Source of the DNA: Chinchilla lanigera
Lineage: Eukaryota > Chordata > Mammalia > Rodentia > Chinchillidae
Reading direction: 5' to 3'
NCBI RefSeq assembly: GCF_000276665.1
Contig: NW_004955460.1
Location: 301,802 to 365,801, forward strand
Length of the DNA: 64,000 nucleotides
The position numbers and the translations under genes are program-made. Below, piece by piece: positions 1 through 11,404 of this stretch. The notes under the pieces are model-generated. The model saw only the letters and a list, made by a program, of their open reading frames with translations. It was not told where the DNA came from and did not search any database. The stretch's first letter is position 1. Every line of letters begins with the position of its first letter.

Positions 1-258
1 AGGGAAAGTGAATTAAAAACAAAGAAACAAGCTGTGGTATATACATGTAACCCCCAAGATGACTGTACAATGGATGAACTGCAAACATGTACTGATAAAA
101 TTTAAAAGACTCAATTCTAATACCCTTGTTATCTAATAAACTCATAAACTTAATATACATTTGGATAAATAGCTGCTAAACATTTTTAAATGGTGGAATA
201 TCAATTTTTTTTTTTTTTTTTTTAGCAATTTCAAATTGAAAAGTAACTCAGATCTTAC
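1..258 (-). other. STK17A intron 3, proximal part
   Basis: AT-rich sequence next to the exon 3 donor with a T homopolymer at about 206-223. Nothing else recognised. Confidence 0.7.
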
Positions 259-403
259 CTTCAAATCAAGATGAACTACATCATGAGTGTGTAAAAAGTG
301 GACACCTTCTAAAATCTGTCTCATGAGCCTCTGAACATCTTTTTCTTTAAAGGCTTCTTCTCGGTCTGCAACACACTGGTCAAAGATTTCACCCCCAGCA
401 GCG
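259..403 (-). CDS. STK17A: STK17A (DRAK1) exon 3: kinase middle, up to the catalytic loop
   Basis: This exon encodes 48 whole codons plus the last base of a split tyrosine codon. The peptide starts [16 protein letters not shown] and ends [11 protein letters not shown]. The HLDLK end is the start of the kinase catalytic loop, in the form typical of the DAPK/DRAK family, and contains the catalytic aspartate. The acceptor reads TCTAG before 403 and the donor reads GTAAGATC after 259. STK17A is a mainly nuclear serine/threonine kinase linked to apoptosis signalling. The residues match STK17A rather than its paralogue STK17B, which I recall as differing at many positions here (for example the stretch after GGEIF). 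Compared with the human protein as I remember it, one residue before DVVHLDLK is His instead of Arg. The remaining exons (activation loop to C-terminus) lie beyond the left edge of the window. Confidence 0.97.
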
Positions 404-1085
404 CTAGACAAATTAAAGTAAATATAAATCATACAAAAGGAAACGGTGAATATGTACCATACAAATAAAGAGTAAACAAGTCACAGCCTGGTAGTGCCAT
501 GGTATAAATTTCAATCTGATGATCTGAAGCAAAGTATAGTACAGGCAGAGCCAGCTCAGTCCCTGAGAGATGGAGATGCACTGCTGCAGTACACCGTCCA
601 CACCTCTACACACGCAGGCCACCATATGCAGGGACACTCAAAACTGAATTCCTCAACTCAAACAAGGAACTGCACTTAGCTGAAAAAGTTTTTAAATCAC
701 AATTTACTGTCATTTGAGTTGCTTAAGTCATTACTATGATCAACGATAAAATTTAGGAGGGGAGGAGAGAAGAAGGAAGGGGATGTAACAAGAAGATGTG
801 TTATGTACAGGTGCCAACTCCCCATGATGACTGTAATCATTACGTAATGCAAACATGCACTAATAAAAACAAAAATAATAATATAAAATGATAAAACTAA
901 AATGGCCAAATGTAAAATTCAAACTCTAAGAAAACTTAATTCATTTCTTTACTACATAAAACAATGAACTCACTGGTCATGGAAATGAAAAAAAAAAAAA
1001 ACATTAATAGATCAATTTACATAAATACAAGGATTTCTTGAACTACAATTTAAAAGCAATGTATTATTAGTCATTCCACTGTGAT
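404..1085. other. STK17A intron 2, unassigned part
   Basis: No gene, RNA or confidently named repeat seen. The stretch at 730-870 is a GA-rich block followed by a degenerate AT-rich segment. Confidence 0.6.
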
Positions 1086-1089
1086 GTTT

Positions 1090-1420
1090 ACCCACTCTGG
1101 CTTTTTATTTATGTATTATTTGGGTATGGGAATGAAACAGAATCCAGGGCTTTCATACTGAGCTACATTCCCAGCTGCTCCCCTCTCCCTCTGTGACAGG
1201 GTCTTGCTAAATTGCTAAGTTGCCCAGACTGGGTTCAACCTTGCAATCCTCCTGCCTCAGCCTCAGCATCAGCCTCCCAAAGGTTGTGCATCTCCACAGT
1301 TGTTTGTTTGTTTGTTTTTGGAGACAGGGTCTTGCTATGAGTTTAGGCTGGCCTTCACCTTACGGAGATCCTCCTGCCTTCAACCTCAAGTGCTGGGATT
1401 ACTGTGTGCATCTCCACACC
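1090..1420 (-). repeat. B1-type SINE cluster
   Basis: Contains two antisense B1-like bodies. One is around 1195-1300 (gacagggtcttgctaaattg, then cctgcctcagcctc). The other is around 1318-1415 (gagacagggtcttgctatga, then gtgctgggattac). The segment 1125-1185 resembles the antisense end of an ID-like SINE. Confidence 0.8.
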
Positions 1421-1727
1421 TGTTTTAACAAAGGGTTTCATTTTTGTTTTCTCAAGAACTGAAGTCATTCACATGTGCACAAGATATATTCATAAATGCA
1501 GTTTTCTGACAAAATTTCAAGGATGTACTTCAAATGCATACTACTATTAGGAGCTTTGAAAGCTATTTATGTGGTCAGTAAAACTGAACCCTTTTCAGTA
1601 CAATGTGCAGTCATATCACTGTTTACTCTGCTTAAATGTAAGCTTTACACACTAACTGAACTAACTGTGGACTCGTGAGAGGAAGGGAACAAACAAGGAA
1701 GAGAGGAAGGTATGAAAACTACCAAAC

Positions 1728-1880
1728 GGCTGGGCACATGCCTGTAATACACCTGTAATCCCAGCACTCTGCGAGGCTGAGGCAGAAGGATCGCCATGAG
1801 TTTGAGAACAGCCTGGGCTATATAGTGAGTTCAAGGCCAGCCTGACCTACGCAGACAAAAATAAAGAAAAAAATATAAAA
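1728..1880 (+). repeat. B1 SINE
   Basis: Sense B1 body with cctgtaatcccagcactctg, gaggctgaggcag and gttcaaggccagcctgacct. The internal duplication typical of rodent B1 is present. The tail runs into a GA-rich simple repeat (about 1885-1925). Confidence 0.85.
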
Positions 1881-2393
1881 AGACGAGGAGGAGGAGCAGG
1901 AGGAAGAAGAAGAAGAGGAAGAAAAGTACCAAGTGGAACTTCTAGAGGTTAAAAATATACAGTAACTAAAACAAAAAATTCACTGGTCTTCATAACGATT
2001 AAATATTGAAGAATCAGTAAATTTTAAGGCAAAACAATAGAAACCATTTAATGTGAAGTACAGAGACAGGGAAAAAAGACTGAACAAATATCAACAGTAC
2101 CCCAGGGACATGTGGGACAACATCAAGCAGCTTAACACATAGTAACTGAAAAGAAGAGTGAAGGAGAGGCAGAAAAACCTTAGATAACCACATATTTCCA
2201 AAATCCAATAAAAACCATAAACACAAAGACCCATGTAGCTCAATGAACCCCAAGTGATACAACACTAAGAATACCACGCTTAAATTACTAAAAACCAGTG
2301 ATTAACAGAAAAATCTGTAAAATGCCATGTTCACAGGGATACAAGACAAGAATGTCATACACAGACTGCTTGTTATTAACAATGTAGAGAAGA

Positions 2394-2513
2394 GGCTGGG
2401 GATTTAGCTCAGCTGCACAGCACCTGCCTGACAAGCACAAGGTCATGAGTTCGATTCCCGGTACCGGAGAAAAACAAAAACAAAAACAAAAAACAAAACA
2501 ATGTAGAGAAGAA
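2394..2513 (+). repeat. ID SINE with target-site duplication
   Basis: A tRNA-Ala-like body with A box (tagctcagctg) and B box (gttcgattcc) ends in an A-rich tail of CAAAAA units. It is flanked by the direct repeat aacaatgtagagaaga at 2378-2393 and 2497-2512, showing retrotransposition. Confidence 0.92.
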
Positions 2514-2754
2514 GATAGTATAATCACAGCTTTCAATGCTAGGGAAAAGGGTACCTAGAATGCAGTGTATGGGGCTGGAAAAGGATTGGTAGGAAACAGT
2601 AGAAAAAAAGTTAGCTGAGTACATGAGATGAAGGCAAAAGCAATGTGAAAAATCTTGACAAGGTAATGATGGCTAATTCCAAACTCTAAGTGTCTCATTT
2701 TCTGGAAGGTGCTCCCTAACCACCCAGGCAGAAAAGAGCAGCACAACACATGGC

Positions 2755-2870
2755 AAAGAGCAGACGCTTTGGGATATACACTTTATGACTAAATGTTGGC
2801 TCTGCTACTTGTGGTGTGATCTCACATTGTTCATTGCTCTGAGTTTTTTTCTCATACATAAAAATCTTAC
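2755..2870 (+). repeat. MIR-like SINE
   Basis: Resembles the MIR core: tggctctgctacttgtggtg, then a pyrimidine-rich segment with ctcatacata. Diverged. Confidence 0.5.
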
Positions 2871-2950
2871 AGGATGCAGCTTAGTGGTAGAGCACTTACT
2901 TGTGTGGTATGCATGAAGCCCTAGATTCAATCCCTAGTACAATAAACAAA
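2870..2950 (+). repeat. tRNA-derived (ID-like) SINE, diverged
   Basis: Contains agcttagtggtagagcactt and gattcaatccctagtac, the A- and B-box regions of an older ID-like subfamily, followed by an A-rich tail. Confidence 0.7.
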
Positions 2951-3039
2951 CAAAACTCGTTTTAAAATGTATAAATCATACATATTAAAGCATATACTAA
3001 TTAATAAACCATGTGTACAAAGTGAACTTAGCATAGTGC

Positions 3040-3270
3040 CCAGCACACAGTTAATGTTTAGCATATTAGAGCCCTAATACTTGGTCTGTGTTCACCAGCA
3101 CCTAACAAGAATTTGTAGTGAAACGCCAATGTTGCTGCAATCATTTATATTTAATCTCCTTGCAAGAGTTTTAGCACCTGGAGGGAAGGGGCTATTTATT
3201 CTTACTTTTATATTATCAACACCTGTTAGTATCTAGTGCACATAGCAGGTGCTTCAGCAATGACTGATAC
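3040..3270 (+). repeat. L2 LINE 3'-end-like fragment
   Basis: Ends with a string resembling the L2 3' end (tagtgcacatagcaggtgct) and carries the preceding ggagggaaggggctatttatt segment equivalent to the L2 'agggcagggactgtgtc' region. Confidence 0.6.
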
Positions 3271-3429
3271 AGTGATCATAACGTGCGTGTGTCCACAGCA
3301 ACAATTTACTAATCTGGCTGAGAATCAAGATATCTTGGTATTCACAATATATCTTTCAAGACTTCTTTTTCGCAATTAAAACAATTACAATTAGACCACA
3401 AAAATTTTGGCCACATCATACTGACTGGA

Positions 3430-4900
3430 TTCTAAAAATCGGATCACTGAAGCAACAGAAGCCATCAAAGGCTTCTAAGCAAGGGAATAATATCAGCACA
3501 TCTATGCCTGTTAGCTAACAGCAGCAGAGAGGGACATCCTAGAGTGGAAGCCAGGGTGATCAGCTAAGCAGTTACTGAGAAAGTTCAAATGGGAGACTTG
3601 GTAATTCATTATTAAAGAACGTTAAAGGAGATAAAGAAATCAAGGACAGGATCAAGGTTTCTAGTATGGGCAATGATATAATGGGGATACCAATGGAAAT
3701 GGTAACAAAGGAGAAACAAGCATTAGAAGGGCAATGCAAGTGTATCGATACTGAATTAATAATGATCTGCAGCTGGACACAGGCATATAGAGTAGGCAAC
3801 TGGAACTTAGGAGAGGGGCTGAGGTTGGAAAAATTTGGAAATATCATGTAAATAACAGCTGAAGGTACACACAACAAAGATTATCATCCAAAGTTAAGTT
3901 TATTGAACAAAAATGTATAACACAATAGTAACACTGATAGAGCTCTGGGGAACACTCACATTATCCAGAACAGGGTAAAACACTCTGAAAGGAGGAAAAA
4001 AAAAAAAAAAACACCAACAAAAACAGGGCTGTAAAAGCCAAGGAAGTTGTAATTTCAAGAAAGAATTATATCTCATGCTTAAAGACAGTAAGAAGTAGAA
4101 TACTAAAATGAGATTGATTTTGGGAAGCAGGGTTGGTGGCCTCATGAAAGTTTTAAAAGAGCAGATGGCATTATACTGAAAAGTGAATGGAGTTATTGGC
4201 ACATGAACAGATGAATGGCTCAATGAAGTAGAACACAACTGATTAGAAGGTGAGGAAATAGTTGTTAATTCAGGCTATTCTTTCAAGAAGTACAGCAATA
4301 AAGAAAAGAGCAATGCAGCAAAGACAGCTGAAGAAGAGTCAAAGCTAAGAACCAGGAATTTTAGCACAGAGTGAAATAACAGAAGACCTAGGTAAAAACT
4401 AAAAGAGGTTTCACAACTGATTAAAAAACAAACATAGGTCCCAGAAAAGGAAGGATAAAAATTAAAGAACACAGGTAAGGGTTGCAGCCTTGAAGTTCAA
4501 TTTTTTTTTTTTTTTTAAGATTTTTAAATTTTGGGGGGCAGGGAGTGTACTGGGAATTGAACTCAGGACCTTGTGCTTGCCAGGCAGGTGCTTATGCCAC
4601 TGAGCTATATCCCCAGCCCAGCATTGGAAGTTCATAGTTCAATCTCCCTCAAACAGATGGGAAGGGTGTAAAGCAGTAGACAAAAGATTACCATCCTGGG
4701 TAAATGTATCTGACATTATATATGACAGCACACATGTGCTGATATAATTTCCTTGCTTAGAAGGCTTTGGAAAGATGCCAAGGGAGTCTGTGTCTGATGA
4801 CCTAATTTTCTCCATGAAGGGGAGAATAGGCCAGGTATTTAATACAAGCTGGGAAGAAGGCGAAACAGTTAAGTGCAGTAAAGGTATTTATGAGGAATAC
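3430..4900 (+). repeat. Ancient mammalian interspersed repeat (family not named)
   Basis: Long, purine-rich, non-coding stretch whose phrases (caaggacaggatcaaggttt, then a 'gagctctggggaacactcac' segment) recur in order in the block at 54180-56640. It fits a widely dispersed old mammalian repeat. It is interrupted by the ID SINE at 4501-4620. Confidence 0.5.
4501..4620 (-). repeat. ID SINE
   Basis: Antisense ID: poly-T at 4501-4516, then gggaattgaactcaggacct, tgcttgccaggcaggtgctt and gagctatatccccagccc. Confidence 0.88.
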
Positions 4901-5019
4901 AAGAAGATGATCTGGAAAATCCTTTCCAGAGAACCAGGCAATGCACATTGTCACAGAAAAGCAACATCCTATATGGAAATATAAACTACCACATTCAACC
5001 CGAGAAAGACAATACTTAC

Positions 5020-5232
5020 TATTCCAGAACCAAGATCATTTCTGATGGAGTCTCATACACTTCATGTAAATTAATGACCCAAGGATTGTCTTGTGCTAGT
5101 TCAAGTACAGCAATCTCATGAATTATTTCCATTCGACAATCTTGGCCTTTTCTTCTTTTTCTCATGAACTTTGCTGCAAATTCTTTTCCAGAATCTTTCT
5201 TTATACATTTCCTCACCACTGCAAATTTTCCC
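5020..5232 (-). CDS. STK17A: STK17A (DRAK1) exon 2: kinase N-lobe
   Basis: The exon carries one base completing an arginine codon, 70 whole codons, and two bases (TA) of the tyrosine completed by exon 3. The peptide begins [20 protein letters not shown] and ends with SEMILVLE. It holds the second half of the glycine-rich loop (GKFAVV), the ATP-anchoring lysine in the AAKF motif, and the helix-C region with [11 protein letters not shown]. The acceptor is TTCTAG before 5232 and the donor GTAAGTATT after 5020. The reading phase joins exon 3 exactly. The [19 protein letters not shown] stretch is diagnostic for STK17A over STK17B. The in-frame ATG at the distal edge of this open frame lies in intron sequence and is not a start. 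The true start is in exon 1, which is not visible. Confidence 0.97.
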
Positions 5233-5436
5233 CTAGAATTAAACAAAAACATTCACTGTGAAAAATAGCAACTTTCTAGACATGGTTAAGTTTTAATAAA
5301 AATTTCTAAATACATCAATGAATATTTAGAGTTAGCCCACTAATCACAAAAGTAACACATGTACTGATTTAAAGATTTATAAATAAAATGTAACTTGCAA
5401 AATTATAAAATCAGTTTTCTAAAAAGCAAATACTAT

Positions 5437-5730
5437 GGTTTGAATGAGTCCTCCTAAATTCATGTATTAGAAACAACACAGTTGAGATGGCCCATTAGGA
5501 GGTGATCAGGTCATGAGGGAGCGGGCTCCTGATAAAGGGACGAAGGTGGCACACTGCCTCCTCCAGCTTGAGGTATGGGATAGTGCAGCAAGATGGGCTT
5601 TGTCAGGCATGGGTCTTTAATCTTGGATTTTCCAGCCTCCACAATTGTGAGCTAAAAAAGGCTGCTCATTTCTAACTAGTCTGTAGCACTCTGTTACAGC
5701 AGCACACAATGGACTACGATCATAGCCAAA
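5437..5730 (+). repeat. MaLR-type solo LTR remnant
   Basis: Begins atggtttgaatgagtcctcc and ends with ttacagcagcacacaatgga after a 'ttccagcctccacaattgtg' segment, the arrangement of MLT1/MST LTRs. Diverged, with no internal region. Confidence 0.75.
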
Positions 5731-5929
5731 TATTAAAGCTGGTATTTTCTGCAGTTTCATTAAAATAATTTGATTTTGCACACCTATATAAAAAATGTAA
5801 ATCTTTAAAAAAACATGTAATATTTTTAAAACAGAAACTGGTCACTGGATTCCCTAATACGATGAACTCCATGGTCACCCATTGACTTTAAGAAAACTAT
5901 CACTTTTCCATATGACAGAAGTAAGGATC

Positions 5930-5988
5930 TCTTCGTCTGATCTCAGAAGCTAAGCAGTGTCAGGCCTGGTTAGTACTTCGATGGGAGA
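5930..5988 (+). pseudogene. 5S rRNA-derived retroinsert, truncated
   Basis: The segment tcgtctgatctcagaagcta through gatgggagac matches about nucleotides 35-91 of vertebrate 5S rRNA with a few substitutions. It covers the internal promoter A box and intermediate element and most of the C box, but both ends of the gene are missing. An 18-bp direct repeat, gacagaagtaaggatctc, flanks it at 5914-5931 and 5987-6004, as expected for LINE-mediated insertion. It is not a functional 5S gene. Confidence 0.88.
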
Positions 5989-6154
5989 CAGAAGTAAGGA
6001 TCTCATTCAGCTGTCCATCTAATGACAACATCAGCTGGGAATGTGTCACTTTCGTATGGATACAGATACAACAAGGATTATCTTGATACATTACAGATTG
6101 CCACTAATGTAATAGGCAAGTCAAATTGAGGAACTAATATAATACTGATTAAAG

Positions 6155-6302
6155 GTATGACCTCTGGAATTACACCTGGGCCTGAACCCCACAAGTGAGA
6201 TGTGACACATAACCTTAGATAATTTATTTAACCTCTTTAACTTCTTTTTTTCTTATCTGTACAAGGGAACAGGAATAACATGGACATCAGAGTTGTGAAA
6301 AT
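6155..6302 (+). repeat. MIR SINE
   Basis: MIR core features in order: tctggaattacacctgggcc, a 'taaccttagataatttattt' segment, then acctctttaacttc and cttatctgtacaa. Confidence 0.8.
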
Positions 6303-6605
6303 TAAAATGCATGCATCCCTTGAATTTCAATGGAGGATGTTTCCAGGACTCCCAGAAACCAAAATCTAAAGGTACTCAAGTCTCTCATATTGAATGGTAC
6401 AGTAGTTACATATAATCTACACATATCCTTTTGTGTACTTGAAATCATCTCCAGATTACCTGCAATACCTAGTACAATGTACATGTTATGTATGAGTAAA
6501 TAGCTGTAACAGTGTATTATTTTGGAAATAATGACAAGAGTCTGTACATGTTCAATACAGATACATTTTCTCCTGATAATTTTTGATCCATAGCTGCTTG
6601 AATCT
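6303..6605 (-). mobile_element. MER2 (Tigger-type MITE)
   Basis: Reads as reverse-complement MER2: aggatgtttccaggactccc, then ccaaaatctaaaggtactca, then a stretch ending tttttgatccatagctgctt. It is nearly full length and carries no coding capacity. Confidence 0.85.
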
Positions 6606-7635
6606 ATGAAAATAATACATACATAATATATGTCAATTATTTAGCATGGTACTTGCCACAGATTAAATGAGTTTCATATGTATATATCCATTAAATCTTT
6701 AGGTTGGACAGCAACTTAGCCTAATGCCAAGTGCCAACGTTGTCTTTCCAACTATCAGGTACAGTGATCTAGTCCACTTCTAGACATATATTATTTAATG
6801 AAGCTTTCATCATAAGCCAAACCCTGACTTCCGCTGAAGGGCTAGATGGAGTCTGAGTTCTCCATGAAGTAACACAGAACAAACCCCATTCTTGCTTCCA
6901 CTTAACCATCTATCAGCTATCACATACAGAGTATACAATCTACCAACTGCCAATTCCTCTTCTCTTCCAAATTTGCCATCATTTCTCATGTCCATAGGAT
7001 ATTTTGACCCCCTCACTATTATGGCTTATTAGAAAATATGCCAACTAAAATCTAAAGAAACTACTGCAGTATAATATGATCAAAGCATTACAGGATTATT
7101 ATTTTGTGGCTCCTAGCACAATATAATCTAACATTGCTTGCTAAAAAATTGACAGGTTTTTCATACGTCAAATTTAGTTCATAAAAACATGTCAATTATC
7201 TAGACTGTTTCCCCGTTGAATTTTTTTCAGACAGTATCTCTGAACTGTATTTTAAAAATCCTTTCTAAAAAATTAAATGCAAGACTTTAACTTGTTCTAG
7301 TAAGTTCTAATTTTGAAATTATGGTTCACCATAATAGCTTATTTTGAGTACTAATTCTTCTTTCCCAGCAACTGTTAACCACAAATATGACTTTCAGTCC
7401 CTCTGTTTTTGTTACCACTAGTAATAAAATGCCGAGTGACAAATCCTGAGGCATAGCCCTACAGCTGTTCAATTTGGTAATAACCTACATAACAGCACTC
7501 ATATTCAGATCAAAGTTCTTTTGTCCACAGAAATATTTTACCCTGCAAAAACCATAGGGGGAAATCTACCAAGCCTAAAGGAGCAGCACATTTAAAAGAC
7601 ATTCATGATCAATATATATTAGCACTCCCTGACAG
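6606..7635. other. STK17A intron 1, unassigned AT-rich stretch
   Basis: I see no exon, RNA gene or confidently named repeat. Confidence 0.5.
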
Positions 7636-8080
7636 GCTGTGTTGTAGGTGGAAATGAGTGGAGAAAGGAAAGATGGAAATTCAGAATGACTTCAAGATTT
7701 TTAATATAGGTACTGTGTAAATGTACATCATCAACTAATAGAGATTATAACAACAGTAACAGAGCTTTAGGGGAAGATCATGTGCTAGGATTCAGAACAG
7801 AGCTCCATAGCACAGCACCTGTAAATGGCAGGTATGCAAATATGTCAGATGGCACACCCAGTACAGATATAGTTATTGTTCTGTTAAATAATTTTTTAAA
7901 ATTTAACCTTATGATGTTTAATATATTGAACTACTTGCCGTCCTCTCGTCACTGAATTTTCCTGCCACTGTGCCTCATTTGTTGCGCTATCAATGGCAAG
8001 TGTCTTACATCAACACTACCAAGCTCCCTTCAATTCTTTAAGGCTCTACTCCCACATTATTTCCTCCATAAGATCTTCCA
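7636..8080. repeat. Ancient repeat fragment followed by L2-like fragment
   Basis: 7640-7830 resembles the same old purine-rich repeat as 3430-4900 (aaagatggaaattcagaatgacttcaagat order). 7910-8075 carries an L2-like sense segment (caagctcccttcaattcttt, then ttatttcctccataagatct). Confidence 0.45.
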
Positions 8081-8649
8081 GAAAGTGTCACTTTGCCTAT
8101 ACAGAGGCCAGAGATGGACCATTACATTTGGGAATACCTTCTGAAGTCTAAAGTAGTGTCTCAGTGATGGGGACATGTTCAGAGAAATGCACCCTGAGGC
8201 AATTTCATCGCTGTATGCACATCTTAAGAGAGTGTATTTACATAAGCCTAAATGGCAGAGCATATTACACAATTAGGTTGTATGGTAGAGCCTAGTGCAT
8301 CTAGGTTACAACCTAGACACCATGTTACGATACTAAATATTGTAGGCAACTGCAGAGCAATGGTACGAAAAGGTACAGACAAATACCTTTTTAAAAAAGG
8401 GTATACAACTATCTAGGACATTTATGGTATATAGAGAGTGCAGGACTGGAAGCTGCTTGGGAGACTTTGAGAGGCAAGTGAATGCAAAGGTCTGGACATC
8501 ACTGCACACGACTCTAGACTTCATACATACTGAACACTTAGGCCACACTAAACTTGTAAAAGAATTTACTTCTCCAATAATAAACTAACCATAACTTACT
8601 GTAACTTTTTTACCTTATCAATTAAATTTTATAAAAAGATCAATGCCAA

Positions 8650-8815
8650 AATTGATTTTAAATTTTGGCTAGTAACTGTGTGATTGTGGGCAATTTAATT
8701 GATCTTTCTGGGCCTTGGATTCATTTGTAAAATGATGGCAATAATGATAGTAAAAACTAAACACAATTATTTATAGAAAGTGTATAGCATTTAGCAAGTC
8801 ATCAGTAATCAGTAG
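8650..8815 (+). repeat. MIR SINE
   Basis: Core segment with gtgtgattgtgggcaattta, ttctgggccttggattcatt and tgtaaaatgatggcaataat, typical of MIR. Confidence 0.8.
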
Positions 8816-8907
8816 CTATTTTATTGTTTGGAGCACTTTCAGATCTATGATATAACTAATGATAACAATTTATACAAAAAAACAAAAACAAAAAAAACCC
8901 TGAAACA

Positions 8908-8908
<1 letters not shown>

Positions 8909-8948
<40 letters not shown>
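8909..8948 (+). repeat. (CA)n microsatellite
   Basis: Perfect CA dinucleotide run of about 20 units. Confidence 0.98.
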
Positions 8949-8952
<4 letters not shown>

Positions 8953-8984
8953 GAACACACAGAACAGAAGAGTTCTGGACGTGA

Positions 8985-9080
8985 TCTTTTTTTTTTTCCC
9001 CTCAGTGCTGAGGAGCACACCCAGGGCCTCCCACATACAGGGCAAGTGCTCTACCACTGTGCTATACACCCTTCATCCCT
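8985..9080 (-). repeat. ID-like SINE, diverged
   Basis: Antisense: poly-T, then cagtgctgaggagcacaccc, gggcaagtgctctaccactg and tgctatacaccc. Confidence 0.7.
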
Positions 9081-9227
9081 TATCTAATGAAGCTACATGA
9101 AGTGTAAAATCTCTTAATAAACATGCCGTAATTCACCTTTATTGATCTAAAGAGGCAAATCAATAACTACAGCTAATTAGTTTTCTAGTGCATTTGATCC
9201 AATAATCAGATTTTAAACTATTTTTTA

Positions 9228-9312
9228 TTTATAGGGGGTTTTTTGGAGACAGACAGGCCTCCCTCAGCCTCCCAAATGATGGGTATACAGGCATGCACCA
9301 CCACCCCCAGCT
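9228..9312 (-). repeat. B1-type SINE fragment
   Basis: Antisense fragment with ggagacagacaggcctccct, cctcagcctcccaaatgatg and aggcatgcaccaccac. Confidence 0.75.
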
Positions 9313-9319
9313 TGAAATT

Positions 9320-11030
9320 CATTAAATCTTTAAATCAAGATATATTTCCTAAATAATTGCTGTTGACCAACCACAGTTTTCTTTCACCTGCCCAAAAGGA
9401 TCAGATTACTTTCAAACTCTGTAAATATGTTTCTGCAAACCAATGAGTAACTGACCAGAAATCTTAAATAACATCTGTCCAAAAACAAGACAAATTCTAC
9501 ACGGATAATATTATTTAACAAGTTTCTTCGTTTCTAAAGAAATTATAATTTATAGCACATGCCTAAATAATTGTAAGGTTTCAACCTGAAGCCTTTACCT
9601 ACAGATATCAATCCAGGGTAACAGCACACAGTTCCCAAAACACATCTACCCTAAAGTGCCTTCCATCTTAAAGTCTTTCTTGTCCCATTACCCCTAACTG
9701 CTGAAGAGAATGAGACGAGGCAGATCAAGTGGGGAGGGGATAATATGACAGGGAAGGTTGGTAGAATTTGGAGCTAATTAACATACCCTCTCCTAAGAAC
9801 TATGCAAAACAGCATGAGGCACAAAACAGACTACAGATTATACTTTGTAAAACATCCTTCTAACAGGAATGATACGTCAAGAGTCTGAGCTCAATGATTG
9901 TCAAGAGTCTCAGCTCAGACTCAATTTGACTTGTTTTCTAATGTGAAAAATAGCGTTTTCCAAATAGTTGTTTTCCAAACAACAAATGGTGAGAATCAAC
10001 AGAACAACACGTATGAAAGCACTTGTACAACTATAACACCCTCAGGGAACTCATATTTATAATTTCCCCCCATAGCGTAATCAAACTCTGAGTATGTAAT
10101 ATAAAAAAAAGATGTCCTTTGGCTTAAACTTTTTTAAAGATAAAATTCACTAATATATTTAAAAATGTTAAAGATGAGGACTAGATAAGAAAAACACCTG
10201 CAAGGGAAACTATCTGATATAAAATTAATATAACTTTAAAATTATAAAAAAAAATCTTTCTGTTTCTGTATTATCAAAAAACCCAAAGGAAACCAACATG
10301 AACAAACTGGCAGAACCCAAGGTCATGTGTCCTGTTGCTCAGTAATGAAATCATTAATGCTGTTTACACTGGCACAAGAATGACTTAAGGTAGCAAGCGT
10401 TAGGAATAACAAGTCAAACTCTGAAGCAGTAAAAGCAAGTTTTATACCATATATTTACACACATTTAGGTTGCTATGGACTCTGCCAGGGACATGAAAGA
10501 ATATGACTTTTCTTAAGAATAATAACTGTGTCCTGTCATTACTCTGGAATATTGGAATTTTACAACTCATCTTTGAATAGCTATCACATGGAAAGCTTAC
10601 TGTAGATAAAATAAGAGCAACACCTAAAAAAAAAAAAAAAAAAAAGGATTTCTGTTTGAACAGTTAAGTCTTTGAACCTTTTCCGCTTTCTGAAAGGACA
10701 TTGTATATCAGCATGAGATCAATTATCAGACATGCAACCAGAGTTAGTTGGAGAAAGTCAAGTTTTTTATCTTACCAGAAAAAATGTCATACATAAACAC
10801 ATTCAACTACATTAAAATCATAATCTATTGGCAAAACGTAGGAACCTCCAATAAGGTCTGTTTATAATACAAAGGAGAACTTTTATGTTCTGTGAAATGT
10901 TGACAATTCCTTGGTTACTTTGCCAGAGAAGGGGTCTGTCTATTTTACAACTGTGCAGATTTTATTTTTGCTTTTTGGTTACACTGCCAATAACAACATA
11001 TGTTGAGTTACATAGCGAACTACACTGAAT
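9320..11030. other. STK17A intron 1, unassigned stretch
   Basis: AT-rich, no gene seen. It contains a small local duplication at about 9877-9925 (gtcaagagtct... twice) and an A homopolymer at 10626-10645. Confidence 0.5.
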
Positions 11031-11034
11031 GCTT

Positions 11035-11215
11035 CTCCCTAAGCTAAGCACAGCCTTAAAGTTATAGATGCGTTTAATTTTCTCAAGAACCCCATGAGGC
11101 AATCAGGAGTTAGGTAATGTACTCAAGTCCGTGAAACCAGTAAAAGCTAAGACTTCAATCCTAGACTGAAGGACCCCAAACCTCATGTCCTTAACCGGTG
11201 CATTAAATTTCATAA
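11035..11215 (-). repeat. MIR-like fragment
   Basis: Has the 'ctcaagaaccccatgaggca' segment and a following 'aagctaagacttcaatccta' segment, a pattern common in old MIR-type repeats. Family and strand uncertain. Confidence 0.4.
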
Positions 11216-11273
11216 TGAAAGAAGGTAAAAAGAATGGACTGATTGTATTTTTCAGTTTCAGGCTGTTACATTA

Positions 11274-11368
11274 AATATCTAGGGGGCTGGGGATATAGCT
11301 CAGTGGCATATGTGCCTGCCTGGCAAGTGCAAGGTCGTGAGTTCGATCCCTGGTACCACAAAAATAAA

Positions 11369-11399
<31 letters not shown>

Positions 11400-11404
11400 A
11401 TCTA
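11274..11404 (+). repeat. ID SINE with (AAAT)n tail and target-site duplication
   Basis: Body starts at 11285 (ggctggggatatagctcagt) and ends gttcgatccctggtacc. The tail is AAATA/AAAT repeats to about 11400. A short direct repeat, aaatatcta, flanks it. Confidence 0.9.

Noticed and set aside
5020..5232. Assignment to STK17B (DRAK2)
   Set aside because: Residues in [19 protein letters not shown] and the following exon match STK17A; synteny with HECW1 agrees.
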